Of a stretch of 64,000 nt of DNA, positions 53,901-64,000 are shown piece after piece. The notes under the pieces were generated by a model. That model was not told where the DNA came from. It was given only the letters and a program-made list of their open reading frames with translations, and did not search any database. The stretch is from assembly GCA_964036275.1 (NCBI GenBank), contig OZ038433.1, positions 54,825,902-54,889,901 of the forward strand, written 5' to 3'. Position 1 is the stretch's first letter, and the number at the start of each line of letters is the position of its first letter. This stretch comes from Litoditis marina. Its lineage: Eukaryota > Nematoda > Chromadorea > Rhabditida > Rhabditidae. The translations under genes were made by a program, and so were the position numbers.

Positions 53901-56900
53901 TGTATACTTTTAGTCATTTGCACATTTAGGTGAAACATGGTAAACACAGCAGAACTCAGAAACGTTCAATGACAAAGTACACGATTCCTCAACAAAATGC
54001 TTACTTCACGTGACTATCCAATTTACTTCTAGTGTAAACAACTGTGAAAACGTTGGTAGTTATTCTAGTGTACGACGACGTGACCAAATAGAGTTTCGTT
54101 TGTTCTCACGAGTTTCAAACGAGTTCCGCTACAAGTAAAAGACACCTAAAAATCACCTAACCTAAAAAAAATCAAGTAACAAACCTACAACATTCAACTG
54201 CAGCTTGATTTCATTGATTGATTCAGGTCTACTCGACTGGTGTCGACTACTCCACAATAAGCGTGCAACTGGTTCTGCCTGACGATGATGATGTTGCCTA
54301 TTTGACCAAACAGCTACTGCTTCTAAAGTATCGAACACGAAGTGGGTGGTCTTTGCTCTAGTGTCTGCAGTGGTAAATGAGCCCACATTTGTACCAAATT
54401 TGAGGTTCGGTCATATAAAATCTGACACTAAAAGACGTTTTCGAAAACCTGCCGCGGTAGCAATCTCTCGAAAGCGTTATGAGATACCGCGTGAGCAATA
54501 TCTCACGAACTTTTTATGAGATTCTATCGCTTGCTGTGCTACAACACTAGATGTTCCCGAGTAGCTCATGAGGAGTTCATGAGATTCTCATGAGAAAATT
54601 ATATAAACTTCTCATGAGGTTGAATGGATTGCTACGCCGCAAGAAGACTGTTCTGTGCTTTGAATTCGTTTCCGCTCCGTGTTTTATGACTTTTTGTAAC
54701 GATCAGTCTTTGATCCAAATCTCAGTTTCAATCAAAACGAACGTCCGTGGAATCAGGTTGAATAAGTGGATAAGACAATCTCCTATTTTATAAAATTTGT
54801 CAGTTTCACATTCTTTTTTTTGTGTTCAGTAATTGTGCTGTGTCCGCGGAGTCTGGCTTCCGTCCGTCGAAAGTACATGTTGGCCGCTTATGATGCTGGA
54901 ATGATCACCAATGAATATGTATTCATCTTTTCCACTGCTGCTTCAACTTCTTTCGGTACGATGATTTGAGATTCGAAGTGAATAGGTGAAGTACATACTG
55001 TTAGTCGTACTCGCTCGTTTTTTTCTTCGCAATTTTCGAAATGAGACAGAGCACCAAACTAAACGAGAGCACAATCTCCATCTGATATAGCTACGTAAAA
55101 GCAGAATTTACTGTTAGTCAATTGCCCAATCACGTGAATCATGTTAAACACAGCAGAAGTCATAAACGAGCAATGACAATATGCCTCATTAGAATGCTAA
55201 CTTTAAGTGAATTATCAATTCACTTTGAATATAGCTCACACTATTGTACTCGAATAACTTTCAAATAATCAAGATGCGCGGCATAATCAATTTTCAGAGG
55301 AGGCAACAGAGGATGGGACGCTGGTCCCGGTTTGGGTGGACACGTCAGAGACACCGGATGGGAGAGACGCAGACGCGCAGGCGGCATTCCAGAGATCACT
55401 CATGGTGGGCCAATTACGAAAATCGGAGTATTTAGCCGGGAAAATCTGAGACTCAGCTGTGGGTAATAGGGTTTTGATATTCGATAAGCCACGCCCTCTC
55501 ACGTACCCCTCTAACTCCGCCAGGTGCGGTCTGAGACACATGGAGTAAAACATCTTCCTCTATCGTCCCAATGTTTCAGGCGCATTACTTGTGCGAAGAG
55601 TAAAATGATAGATGCTAACTCATCTTTATCGGTATAAACACAGAAAAAATGTCAGAAAAGCTTGCACGATCTTTTTGTTTGTAAAATTAAAGAAAAATCA
55701 TTTAACAAATCGTATAGTTCTTTTTTTTCTCGGATTACCTTCTCCAGTTTTCAGATATGGAAAGAGAAAGACTGCGGTGACGAGTTTACATAGCAGCATA
55801 CACAAGACTATGTGCATTCGTCATAAAATGTCACCTTTCCAGGAAAAATGCCCATTAAAATCCTCAAAGTTGCACTGTAAGAGTACAGATCAGAAAAGTG
55901 GAGACTTTGTCTCTAATTGTAGATAATGGCGACAGCGGTGGACGCGGATTCTCAGGCAGAGTTCAGTTCGGATGTGATGGAACGAATGAAAGCCGCTCCA
56001 TACAACTGCGGAGCTGTCTGTGACAGCCTGAAGGCAAGAAACAGATCCCCACCTAACCGACTCTTTCTAACCGAAATCAAATCGAACCGAGCGTAGCGTA
56101 GCCAAACCAAATGATTCGATACAAAACCGAGCCAGTTGCATACTCAAACAAAACTCTGAGAACGGAGCCCTGAGTCGACCATTCTCAGTAGCGAATTTAA
56201 CTCCACGTTTACCGTCCACGTGACTTTGCACGTGACTAGCAACAACTAACACCACTTCTTAATGCATGGTAGTGTTCAGGCGGCTGAGTACGCGAATCAA
56301 CTTCACGACGCTGTATACCTTTACTTCCGTTCGTTAAACCGAACTCTGGAAGCTGATCCGACTTCAATTCGGAATGGAACGGCCATTCAAATGAGGACTG
56401 AAGACAGATTTGAAGGTCGATTCTAGTTACGACTACGCGAATCACCGAATTTTGACTGAGTCTTACGTTGGTCTCGAACAGAAAAGACACTCAACCAGTG
56501 TATTTAATACACGTACGAAACATTCATGTGAGCTAACCGCAGCAACTGTGAATGATATTTCTGTGTAAGAGTCCGGTATGGAAATGTTTGGTAAACAAAC
56601 ATACAACTGCTAGTTGTCTCTCAACTACGGATTATAGGAACATCGGGATCAGTGGTAATCGGGAACGGCAACCGATGTCCGAAAATGCGAGTGGCTGGCC
56701 TGGATCCGGGGCAGAAACGTTACTACATCGCGGAGATTTCTATTTGTGGAGACGATATAGTCAGTTGATCGAACTATAGTTCGTTTCATTCCCACTGAGA
56801 CCCATTGGCATCGCGCCAAGACTTTTGGATGGTTATTCCTTAGATCAGATTCAATTTTCCTTAAGACTCAGTTCATTGACTTGTTCTTGTGAAACTGAAC

Positions 56901-59900
56901 AACCTCTAACAGCGCTTTGCAGTTTATCGGGAAAGTGTTTAAACAAGGCTTGAAATTTTTATTGGCTCGGTGCCAAGTCTCTATGGGAATCACTGGGACC
57001 ATAACAGGATTCGCTCTATTCAAGGCGAGGTTATGAAACTTGTAGATAAATGGTTTGTATTCTCGCGTCCAAACTTGATTGTTTGTTTCCAGAATGTTAC
57101 CGCTCTAATCGAAGACGAGAACTACGTGTGGCAGTCTTATGGTGGAGCTCGACCTATGTCTATACCTACTTGTGGATTTACCGGTATCGATTTTTGATGA
57201 ACCACTCTATGTGACTTTAACTTTTTTGAACAACAACTCTATTTGAAGACATCGTTTTTATCAGTATTGTAGTGAGCTCTTCCTTGAACGATGTTATAGA
57301 AGAGAGTTCGGAATATTCTGTGATTTATACAGGATTTGTCAAACCGTTGTGGACACCGTATTGTCGATTTTGTAAGGGGCGGGGTTTGGCGATGGGCCAG
57401 TCAGTCTGCGTATCATTGATCAACACACACTCTCAACTGCTGGCAAGTAATCAACGACCGCTCGCCCCGCATCGCTCAATCAATCGAACCCTCTGCTGTC
57501 TTTATGGGGAAAATGGCGACCATAGTCAGTTATTACATAGGGCAAGAACAATTTCAGGCAACGACTGTCCTGCCGATTTCATCAGAGACTACGTCTGGGT
57601 GGTTATTTTGGGAGCGTGCATCATTGGACTGGCATTTCTCATAGCAATACTGGCTGGGTACTACTCGTATCGGTGGGTTCAGATAGTCTCCTCAATTTCG
57701 ACATGCAGCAATTGTAGTGAGCTGTCAGAATCATTGATCAGTTTCCGAAAAAGTTTTTGACTTAAAAAAAGGTTTCGATGGTGAATTTGCCTTTTGTTCA
57801 ACGATGTTATATAATAGAGTTAGGAATACATGCAAAATAAAAATATTGAATGACAAAAATGAAAGAAAATTTAATTGAGCGTAAAGCTATGTGGATGTAC
57901 GTTCGGTTCACATATATCGCCAAGTACATGGTACACAATACTGGCAAACTGCAATAATACATTTTCCATCAGAATTCAAGTGAAACGATACAAAAATGAG
58001 TAAAAATGAATTTTATTTGATCGGGAATGTTTCAGTCAGAAACAGGCAGAGAAGGCGCGTCTGAACCTACTGTGGCAGATTCCAAGTAACGCGCTGGTCA
58101 ACATCAACACCAAGAGTAAGGTGGGGGAGTTGTTAATGATTTGCTGTTTCATCATATTTGGATAAGATAATTAGGAATGTGACAGAGACCGAACTAGATA
58201 CTAGATCGTGCAACATTATAATTTCCTTGTAGTTTAAAGTAGGACGATTATGTGGACCAATCCCGTGTCAACGGTCCTTTAAACCGCAGTTGGAAAATGT
58301 ATTGCAGTTCAAAGGACTGAAGCGTTGGTATCGGACCACATAATCGTCCTTCTTCAACGGAAAATCGCTCAATATGTTGTCATTCAATATGACAACTATT
58401 TTTCAGGGTGCGAAAGAATCACAACGTTCCCTCCAAAGTACAAATACGACCTCGACAAAAATCACAATGGAGAGTCGTCATGAAACTGCTCGATATCAGT
58501 TCTTCACTTATTTGAGGGTAAGAAAATAGTCGCAATTTTCCCCATAAGGACAGCAGAGAATTCGATTGATCGAGCGATGCGGCACGAGCGGTCCTTGCTT
58601 TTTTGCCAGCAGCTGAGAGTGTGTGCAGATCGATGATACGCAGACTGGCTGTCCCCTCGCCAAACCCCGCCCTTTACAAATTCGATGGTATGGTGTACAC
58701 AAAAGTTTGACAAATTCAGTGACGAATGTTGTTGGGATAGGGTTTCGCCCTTGAATGAAGCTTGTGATTCAAAAGCTTGTTGTGAAATCTGAGTTGTTTC
58801 ACTACCACACAAGACATTACAATTTCACTACCACACAAGACATTACAAGGCAAACTTTCATATTTTTCATTCTTTGTCGGAAATCTCACTTTGGCACAAC
58901 AAACTCTAGGTTGAAGCAACGAAGAATTATTAGAATGGTTTATTTGTTATTTTTGTTTCAAGGAGCCAGTGGCGGCCGAAAAACACTCATCGCGTATCAT
59001 TTTCAACGAAGAGGACTGCGTACTTCTCCGAAAAGTGGGTAGATTTCTGTGATTCTGGGGATGGATAGTATTAAAGACCAGGTTTCTAGTTCGAGTTTTC
59101 TACCGTTGAGGGTCTCAAAGAACTGCTCATAAATTTGTGAAGATTGGAAAAATTCAGTATGTTTTTCTACAACGTTGAGTTCACATTTCAATGAAAGAGA
59201 TCACGGGACTTTCCAGATGAGAGAGTTGGACCACGACAATGTGAACCGATTCATTGGAATGTGTATCGACGGTCCCGTTCATCTATCGATTTGGAGGTAC
59301 TGCTCCAGGGGTAGCATCAAGGTAAACGAGGGACATTTCTTGCGGGGGTATACTAGAAGTCAATGAACAGTCACGCAAACTAAGCATTTTAATGAGGAAT
59401 CGTGCACTTTGTCATTGCACATTTCTCAGTTCTGCTGTGTTTAACATGTTGACGTGACTGTTGACTAACAGTACATAGAGTTTGCTTTTTTCATTAAAGC
59501 TAGTTTCCCTAACCATCTGTTTTTGTAGTTTGATCGCCTTGATTTTGAGATTCGTCAATAATCACGTGTATCCCATCGAACTGCTACAACAAAACGGAAT
59601 AACGTCAAACGCGAAAACACATCAACTGGCTCGTGCAATGAAATTTTTTAATTTATTGTGAGCTGCTGACTTAACGTGGAATTGAAGTATTGTTATTTTT
59701 TGTTGATATTCACAAATGCAATGAAATTAACGAAACTCAAACTTATGTCAGTTATAAAGAGCTCTCATAACATTGGGATGTGGTAGCAACTCTAATGAGT
59801 TAAACTTGCGTGACTTGACTCAACACGTGACTTCTGTGATGAATAAATTGTTGCTTCCCATCTCTTAGTAACTAAGAACTAAACGAGTGTAGGTTTCTCG

Positions 59901-62900
59901 ACAATTAATTATTGTTTTGTTATTTTCAGGATGTAATGAGCAAAACATCGATAAATATGGACGGATTCTTCGTTTTCTGTTTGATCAGAGATATTGTCAA
60001 CGTGGGTTATATACTGTTAGTCATTTGCACAGTCACGTGAAACATGTTAAACACATCAGAATTCAGAAACGTGCAATTACAAAGTACACAATTCCTCATT
60101 AGAATGTTTACTTTACGTGACTATTCAATTTACTAGTAGTGTAGAAAAATACATCAGAATTCAATAGGAAATAGGAGAATAGAACGCATGTTGTTATCAA
60201 ACCAATAGTTTCAAATACAAATCACAATTAAATTGATTTTCTGGTCGTTTTTTGGAGAAAGAGCAGTGGAGAATCGTTATTTTTGTATTTCTTCTACCAT
60301 TACCGGTCTCATTCTCTCAGGGTCTTCTCTACATCCATTCTTCTATTCTGGAATGTCACGGTTATTTGACCTCTTCCTGTTGTTTGATAAACGATCGATG
60401 GCAGGTCAAAATATCCGCCTATGGAATTCCATTCATCAGGGAATTGGAGAAGAGGTCGGAGGGAAGTGAGTGATTAGAGTACAAGCCCGAATACAGAACA
60501 CAGTATAGAACACAGTTATATAGTTAGTTTCATCTCCACTGAGACCCATTGGCATCGTGCCAAAATTTTCAGATGATTATTTCCAAGAGCTGATGAGTAT
60601 TCCAAAGAATTTTTCATTTATGTGTTCTCAAGAAACTGAACAGCCGTTGACTGAGATTCGCAAACTTTCGAAAAACTTCATGGTGAAAAATTGCATGGAA
60701 AATTTATTGGCAGGCTGCCAAGTCTCAGTAGGAATGACCGGAACTATACAAATACAGGACACAGTTCAATTTAAGTTCAGGAATACAGTATATGTGAACT
60801 ATAGTTAGCCGGGAACGCACACAATAACGTGTGTTAAACTTATGACAACGTTTTTAATATACAAGAAATAAATCGAACGTGAATTTAGTATTCTAATGAG
60901 GTATCATGCACTTTGTAATTGCACAATTCTGAGTTCTGCTGTGTTCAACATGTTTAACGTGACTGTGCAATTGACTTGCAGTATAACTATCAAACTGCCT
61001 TGAGGACGTTATAAAATACGGTATACATGGGATAGAGGACATATGAGGTGAGATCTCAGTTTTTCCAAATGAAAATGAAAAAACCTTGTTTTGTTCTACT
61101 ATAATTAAATGTTTCAAGTGATGAATATTTCAGTGCAATTGTACACGGCTCCCGAGATCCTTCGAAATGGCTTAAATACAGATGGAACTAAGGCTGGAGA
61201 CATATACAGGTACAATACTACTAGTTATATTGAAAACAATAAGAAAACCGCAACAAGCTTTGAGTAGAAGTTGTAGAATCATCGAAATAAGACAAAATGA
61301 AAGGAAATTGAAAATAACGTTTTCAGTCTCGCTATTCTTATTTCTGAGATGATCGCCCGCAAATCACCGTGGGACTTGGAGAACAGAAAGGAAGAGGCGG
61401 ACGGTACTTTTGTTTGTGTATCGAAGTCAAATGTTTCAGCACTGAAGACTACAATGACATTGAAAGCGCGCATTAGCCAGATCAAAGAAAAACCACGCAC
61501 GGCGCTTCGCGCTGCACGCGATTTCACACTCCCTTGCAACTACACTATTGCGAGAAAAATGGCTCTTCGAAAGTATGGGATTTGTCAAACCGTTGTGGAC
61601 ACCGTACCATCGATTTTGTAGGGGGCGGGGTTTGGTTTGGCGATGGGCCAGTCAGTCTGCGCATCATTGATCTACACACTCTCTCAACTGCTGGCAAATA
61701 CTCAACGACCGCTCGCCCGCATCGCTCAATCAATCGAACCCTCTGATGTCTTTATGAGTAAATCGTTTCAATCAAGAGTCACTATAGTCGCCATGTTTCT
61801 CATGTCTTTATGAGAAACATGGCGACTATAGTGACTCTTGATTGAAATGATTTACGTCAATGAGTGATTTTCCAGAGATAGTGTTCATGGTGAAGAAAGG
61901 AGGTCGAATAAAGATGAGACCCGAGTTGGAACCACACGAGGCAGTCGACGTCAGCAACTCGCTGGTAGGTTGGAGAGATGAGGAAAAAGTATTATGGAAC
62001 GGAAGTGCAATTCAACACATGTAGAATATAAGTTTTATAAAAACCCAAAATTCACTTCCCTAGTCTTTTCGGGCATGTTCCGTCTATATTACGGTAGTCT
62101 GCCTTAGATTTCGATTGTGGTATCTGGGTAGTCTGTTCAAAACGCTCGTGGACACAAACACACATTTATATACTGAATAATATGACTTTGATTAACTGAA
62201 AAATGACAAAAAGTGGAACAGTACGAAACGTTTGAAGAGAAATACCGTGCAGTAGGAAACACATAATTTCATTCGTAAACGTATGGATTAATCTCTATCA
62301 CGCCAGAAGCAGAGCGAAAAACGAAAAACCCAACTCGAACGATTGTTAATCTAAGTTATTGTATAGCCAACGTATTGTTTAATAAACGTTGTGGTATATC
62401 CCATGTTAAACTAACTTCGGAACAAGAAAAAAGTTGTTTATCTAAGTTTGTTTATAAGCACAAATTACAATTTTCAGCTAGCGCTTGTGCGCGACTGTTG
62501 GGAAGAAGATCCAAAACAGAGACCAGATATTCATACAGTGAAAACACTGCTCAACAATATGAATAATCAACGGTGAATGATTGTTTTACTCTTCTAATGG
62601 CTCGATTTTCATACTTGTTTCACGTCAATGTTTCGTCGCCTACATAAATACCTTCGACACAGTTGATTCGCATTAGCTTGTCCTGCTCAAAATAAAACTT
62701 ATTTATTTGCAGTACTGACAACCTGATGGACCACGTATTTAATATTCTGGAGGAACATGCAACTATTCTAGAAGAACAAGTGGAAGAGAGAATGAAAGAA
62801 CTGGTGGAAGAGAAAAAGAAGAGCGATATTCTACTATACAGAATGTTACCTAGGTGGGTTATCTACAATTAATTGGAATCTAAGCGAAATATTATGCAAA

Positions 62901-63808
62901 CGAAAAGAACACGTACGGAACTGGAACATTACCTTGGAAAAGTTGGTGACTATAAAACATGTCTGATCAGAGTAAGTAGAAGAAAATTTTCTGATAAGAA
63001 CGAGTATAATATTGCCTGCGGCATCTGGGTCTCTGGGACATTTACAGGATCCGACAGTAAAAGGATGTACGAGTAATACAAAACTGTATCGCCATAGTTT
63101 TACACTGGTGTGATTCGATAATACTCAATGTATACCTATTGTGAAACTTCACTTAACTGATTGCAACACTTTATACCCTATGAAACGTTTTCGTGCAGCA
63201 GAAGAAGTTGAAACACTTATCACGGTCAAGTGTTTTATCATTGCGATAAAGGGCGAGTGAAAGGTTTTCTTTCTTCAGTCAGAGAATTTGCAGACAAGTG
63301 GCGGATAAACTGAAACTGGGCCAATCGGTGCAACCGGAATCCTTCGAAAGTGTGACAGTCTTCTTTTCTGATGTCGTTTCATTCACAACACTCGCCAGCA
63401 AATGCACCCCAATGCAGGTTGGTCGCTCTCACTATTCATTCAAACTTGTTATAGGATTTGTCCAACCGTTGTGGACACTGTACCATCGATGGGGCGAAGG
63501 GCGAGGTTTGGCGAGGGGCCAGCCAGTCTGCGTATCATTGATCTACACACTCTCTCAACCGCTGGCAAGTAATAAACGACCGCTCGCCCGCATCGCTCAA
63601 TCAATCGAACCCTCTGTTGTCTTCTGAGGAAGTCGCAACTATATATCCCTGTTTGTTTCAGCCATAATTCGTTATAATTGCTTTAATGTTACGAGGGAGT
63701 TAGTTGATTGAGTAACCGGAATAATTTTATTTGTTTCAGGTTGTCACTCTGCTCAACGAACTCTACACCATCTTCGATAACATAATCGACGAGAATGACG
63801 TTTACAAG
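50908..63808 (+). CDS. receptor-type guanylyl cyclase B (tandem paralogue, truncated by window)
   Basis: Same exon structure and phases as receptor A; 27 exons visible (912 codons), the rest lies beyond 64000: 50908-50928, 51433-51537, 52124-52197, 52621-52730, 53326-53458, 53736-53844, 54237-54351, 54830-54955, 55298-55404, 55923-56033, 56280-56415, 56638-56759, 57093-57183, 57558-57672, 58036-58120, 58407-58517, 58963-59034, 59217-59321, 59930-60001, 60321-60465, 61134-61209, 61327-61403, 61876-61964, 62478-62572, 62713-62853, 63294-63417, 63740-63808. Signal peptide MIPYLTTVIMLATLVDSQ; TM VWVVILGACIIGLAFLIAIL; pseudokinase with HGYL and SAYG; first catalytic Asp in FFSDVVSFT. Exon 15 has one extra codon (NTKSK versus NTKK). 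Intron 10 is also GC-AG (AAG|GCAAGA). The second metal Asp and base-selecting residues are outside the window. Confidence 0.94.
51945..52020 (-). repeat. tRNA-derived SINE-like sequence
   Basis: On the minus strand GCTCTAACAGCGTGGTGTTA and GTAGGTTCGATTTCGGCGAG resemble A and B boxes; related to 1715-1795. Intron 2 of receptor B. Confidence 0.45.
52852..52974. mobile_element. TTAA-family MITE, copy 10
   Basis: GAACGACGATTGTGTGGTCC ... GGTCCACATAATCGTCCTTC; terminal TTAA decayed. Intron 4 of receptor B. Confidence 0.75.
53910..54035 (+). repeat. family B repeat
   Basis: GGTGAAACATGGTAAACACA and CAGCAGAACTCAGAAACGT with the terminal TTTACTTCTAGTGT; intron 6 of receptor B. Confidence 0.7.
55112..55235 (+). 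repeat. family B repeat
   Basis: TCACGTGAATCATGTTAAAC and GCCTCATTAGAATGCTAACT; intron 8 of receptor B. Confidence 0.7.
56776..57005. repeat. family D repeat, copy 2
   Basis: Begins ATAGTTCGTTTCATTCCCAC and ends with the inverse GTGCCAAGTCTCTATGGGAATC...; intron 12 of receptor B. Confidence 0.6.
57336..57530 (+). repeat. family F repeat, copy 2
   Basis: GGATTTGTCAAACCGTTGTG to TTTATGGGGAAAATGGCGAC, about 190 bp, GC-richer than its surroundings; intron 13 of receptor B. Open frames through it are not genes. Confidence 0.75.
58234..58356. mobile_element. TTAA-family MITE, copy 11
   Basis: TTAAAGTAGGACGATTATGT ... ACCACATAATCGTCCTTCTT; intron 15 of receptor B. Confidence 0.8.
58525..58725 (-). 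repeat. family F repeat, copy 3 (inverted)
   Basis: Inverse orientation of the family F sequence, from the GTCGCAATTTTCCCCATAAG end to GTTTGACAAATTC; intron 16 of receptor B. Confidence 0.75.
59372..59475 (-). repeat. family B repeat (inverted)
   Basis: TAATGAGGAATCGTGCACTT and CTGTGTTTAACATG...ACGTGACTG; intron 18 of receptor B. Confidence 0.7.
60012..60140 (+). repeat. family B repeat
   Basis: TTGCACAGTCACGTGAAACA and CCTCATTAGAATGTTTACTT; intron 19 of receptor B. Confidence 0.75.
60528..60755. repeat. family D repeat, copy 3
   Basis: ACTGAGACCCATTGGCATCG ... GGCTGCCAAGTCTCAGTAGG; intron 20 of receptor B, immediately followed by a family B copy at 60880-60985 (-). Confidence 0.6.
61568..61757 (+). 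repeat. family F repeat, copy 4
   Basis: GGATTTGTCAAACCGTTGTG to GATGTCTTTATGA in intron 22 of receptor B, leading straight into the long hairpin at 61758-61855. Confidence 0.75.
61758..61855. repeat. near-perfect hairpin (46-bp arms, 6-nt loop)
   Basis: Left arm 61758-61803 and right arm 61810-61855 are inverse copies with a single mismatch; the loop is GTCTTT. It sits 20 nt before the acceptor of receptor B exon 23 (61876). Confidence 0.95.
63454..63635 (+). repeat. family F repeat, copy 5
   Basis: GGATTTGTCCAACCGTTGTG ... CGAACCCTCTGTTGTCTT in intron 26 of receptor B. Confidence 0.75.
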
Positions 63809-64000
63809 GTGGGAATTGAAACAAGTTCATGAGTAGTAAAATGTTTGGATGCCTCATTCGAATGCTAACGTTACGTAACTATTCAATTTACTTCTAGTAT
63901 ACTTCTAGTAAAATTGGTTTCATTCGCCAAAAAGTAACATCAACATAGGTCTGCAGTTTCAGCCGTATTCCGTGTTATGTTGCAGTATTCATTGGAGAGA

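Noticed and set aside
57272..57760. 162-codon plus-strand frame spanning a family F repeat and receptor B exon 14
   Set aside because: Only 57558-57672 is receptor coding sequence; the rest is intronic repeat open by chance.

Overview
The window is animal nuclear DNA: AT-rich, with small exons, many short introns ending in TTTCAG-like acceptors, and no bacterial gene organisation. The lineage looks like a small invertebrate and most likely a nematode. The reasons are a tandem pair of receptor guanylyl cyclases with the [11 protein letters not shown] type of cyclase motif, strong TTTCAG acceptors, and acceptor-like AG sites 0-10 nt upstream of four start codons, as expected for spliced-leader trans-splicing. 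This assignment is inference. Exon models were built by eye from splice sites, reading phase and family similarity; for the main genes every exon length and phase closes exactly.

Layout. 1-2067: mostly non-coding, with a possible small membrane-protein exon and a tRNA-derived repeat. 2068-9206 (-): 13-exon ADHFE1 (hydroxyacid-oxoacid transhydrogenase, 463 aa). 9207-11188: divergent intergenic region with a long GA/CT tract. 11189-14768 (+): 8-exon CHMP2A/Vps2 (ESCRT-III, 232 aa). 15549-24501 (+): 12-exon ARHGAP1/p50RhoGAP (446 aa), whose 3.8-kb fourth intron holds extra candidate exons on both strands. 25362-27723 (-): 7-exon secreted four-EF-hand protein (236 aa), convergent with ARHGAP1. 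27724-33297: gene-poor, with a weak candidate for a small cysteine-containing protein. 33456-48950 (+): complete 32-exon receptor guanylyl cyclase (1068 aa). 50908 to beyond the right edge (+): a second, paralogous receptor cyclase with the same intron positions, cut by the window after exon 27.

The housekeeping genes share no pathway (mitochondrial metabolism, membrane scission, Rho signalling, secretory-pathway calcium binding). The two cyclases are a tandem duplication. Each has its own conserved proximal promoter and 7-codon first exon, and each should make a type I membrane receptor that converts GTP to cGMP.

The most notable non-coding content is mobile-element structure. Eleven copies of a ~120-bp TTAA-flanked inverted-repeat element all lie in introns, and one abuts a receptor exon so that its terminal repeat forms the polypyrimidine tract of the splice acceptor. 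There are several further dispersed families, a near-perfect 46-bp-arm hairpin 20 nt upstream of a receptor exon, and a GC-AG intron kept in both cyclase paralogues. I see no evidence for a wholly new enzymatic system; the novelty is in repeat/splice-site interplay and paralogue evolution.
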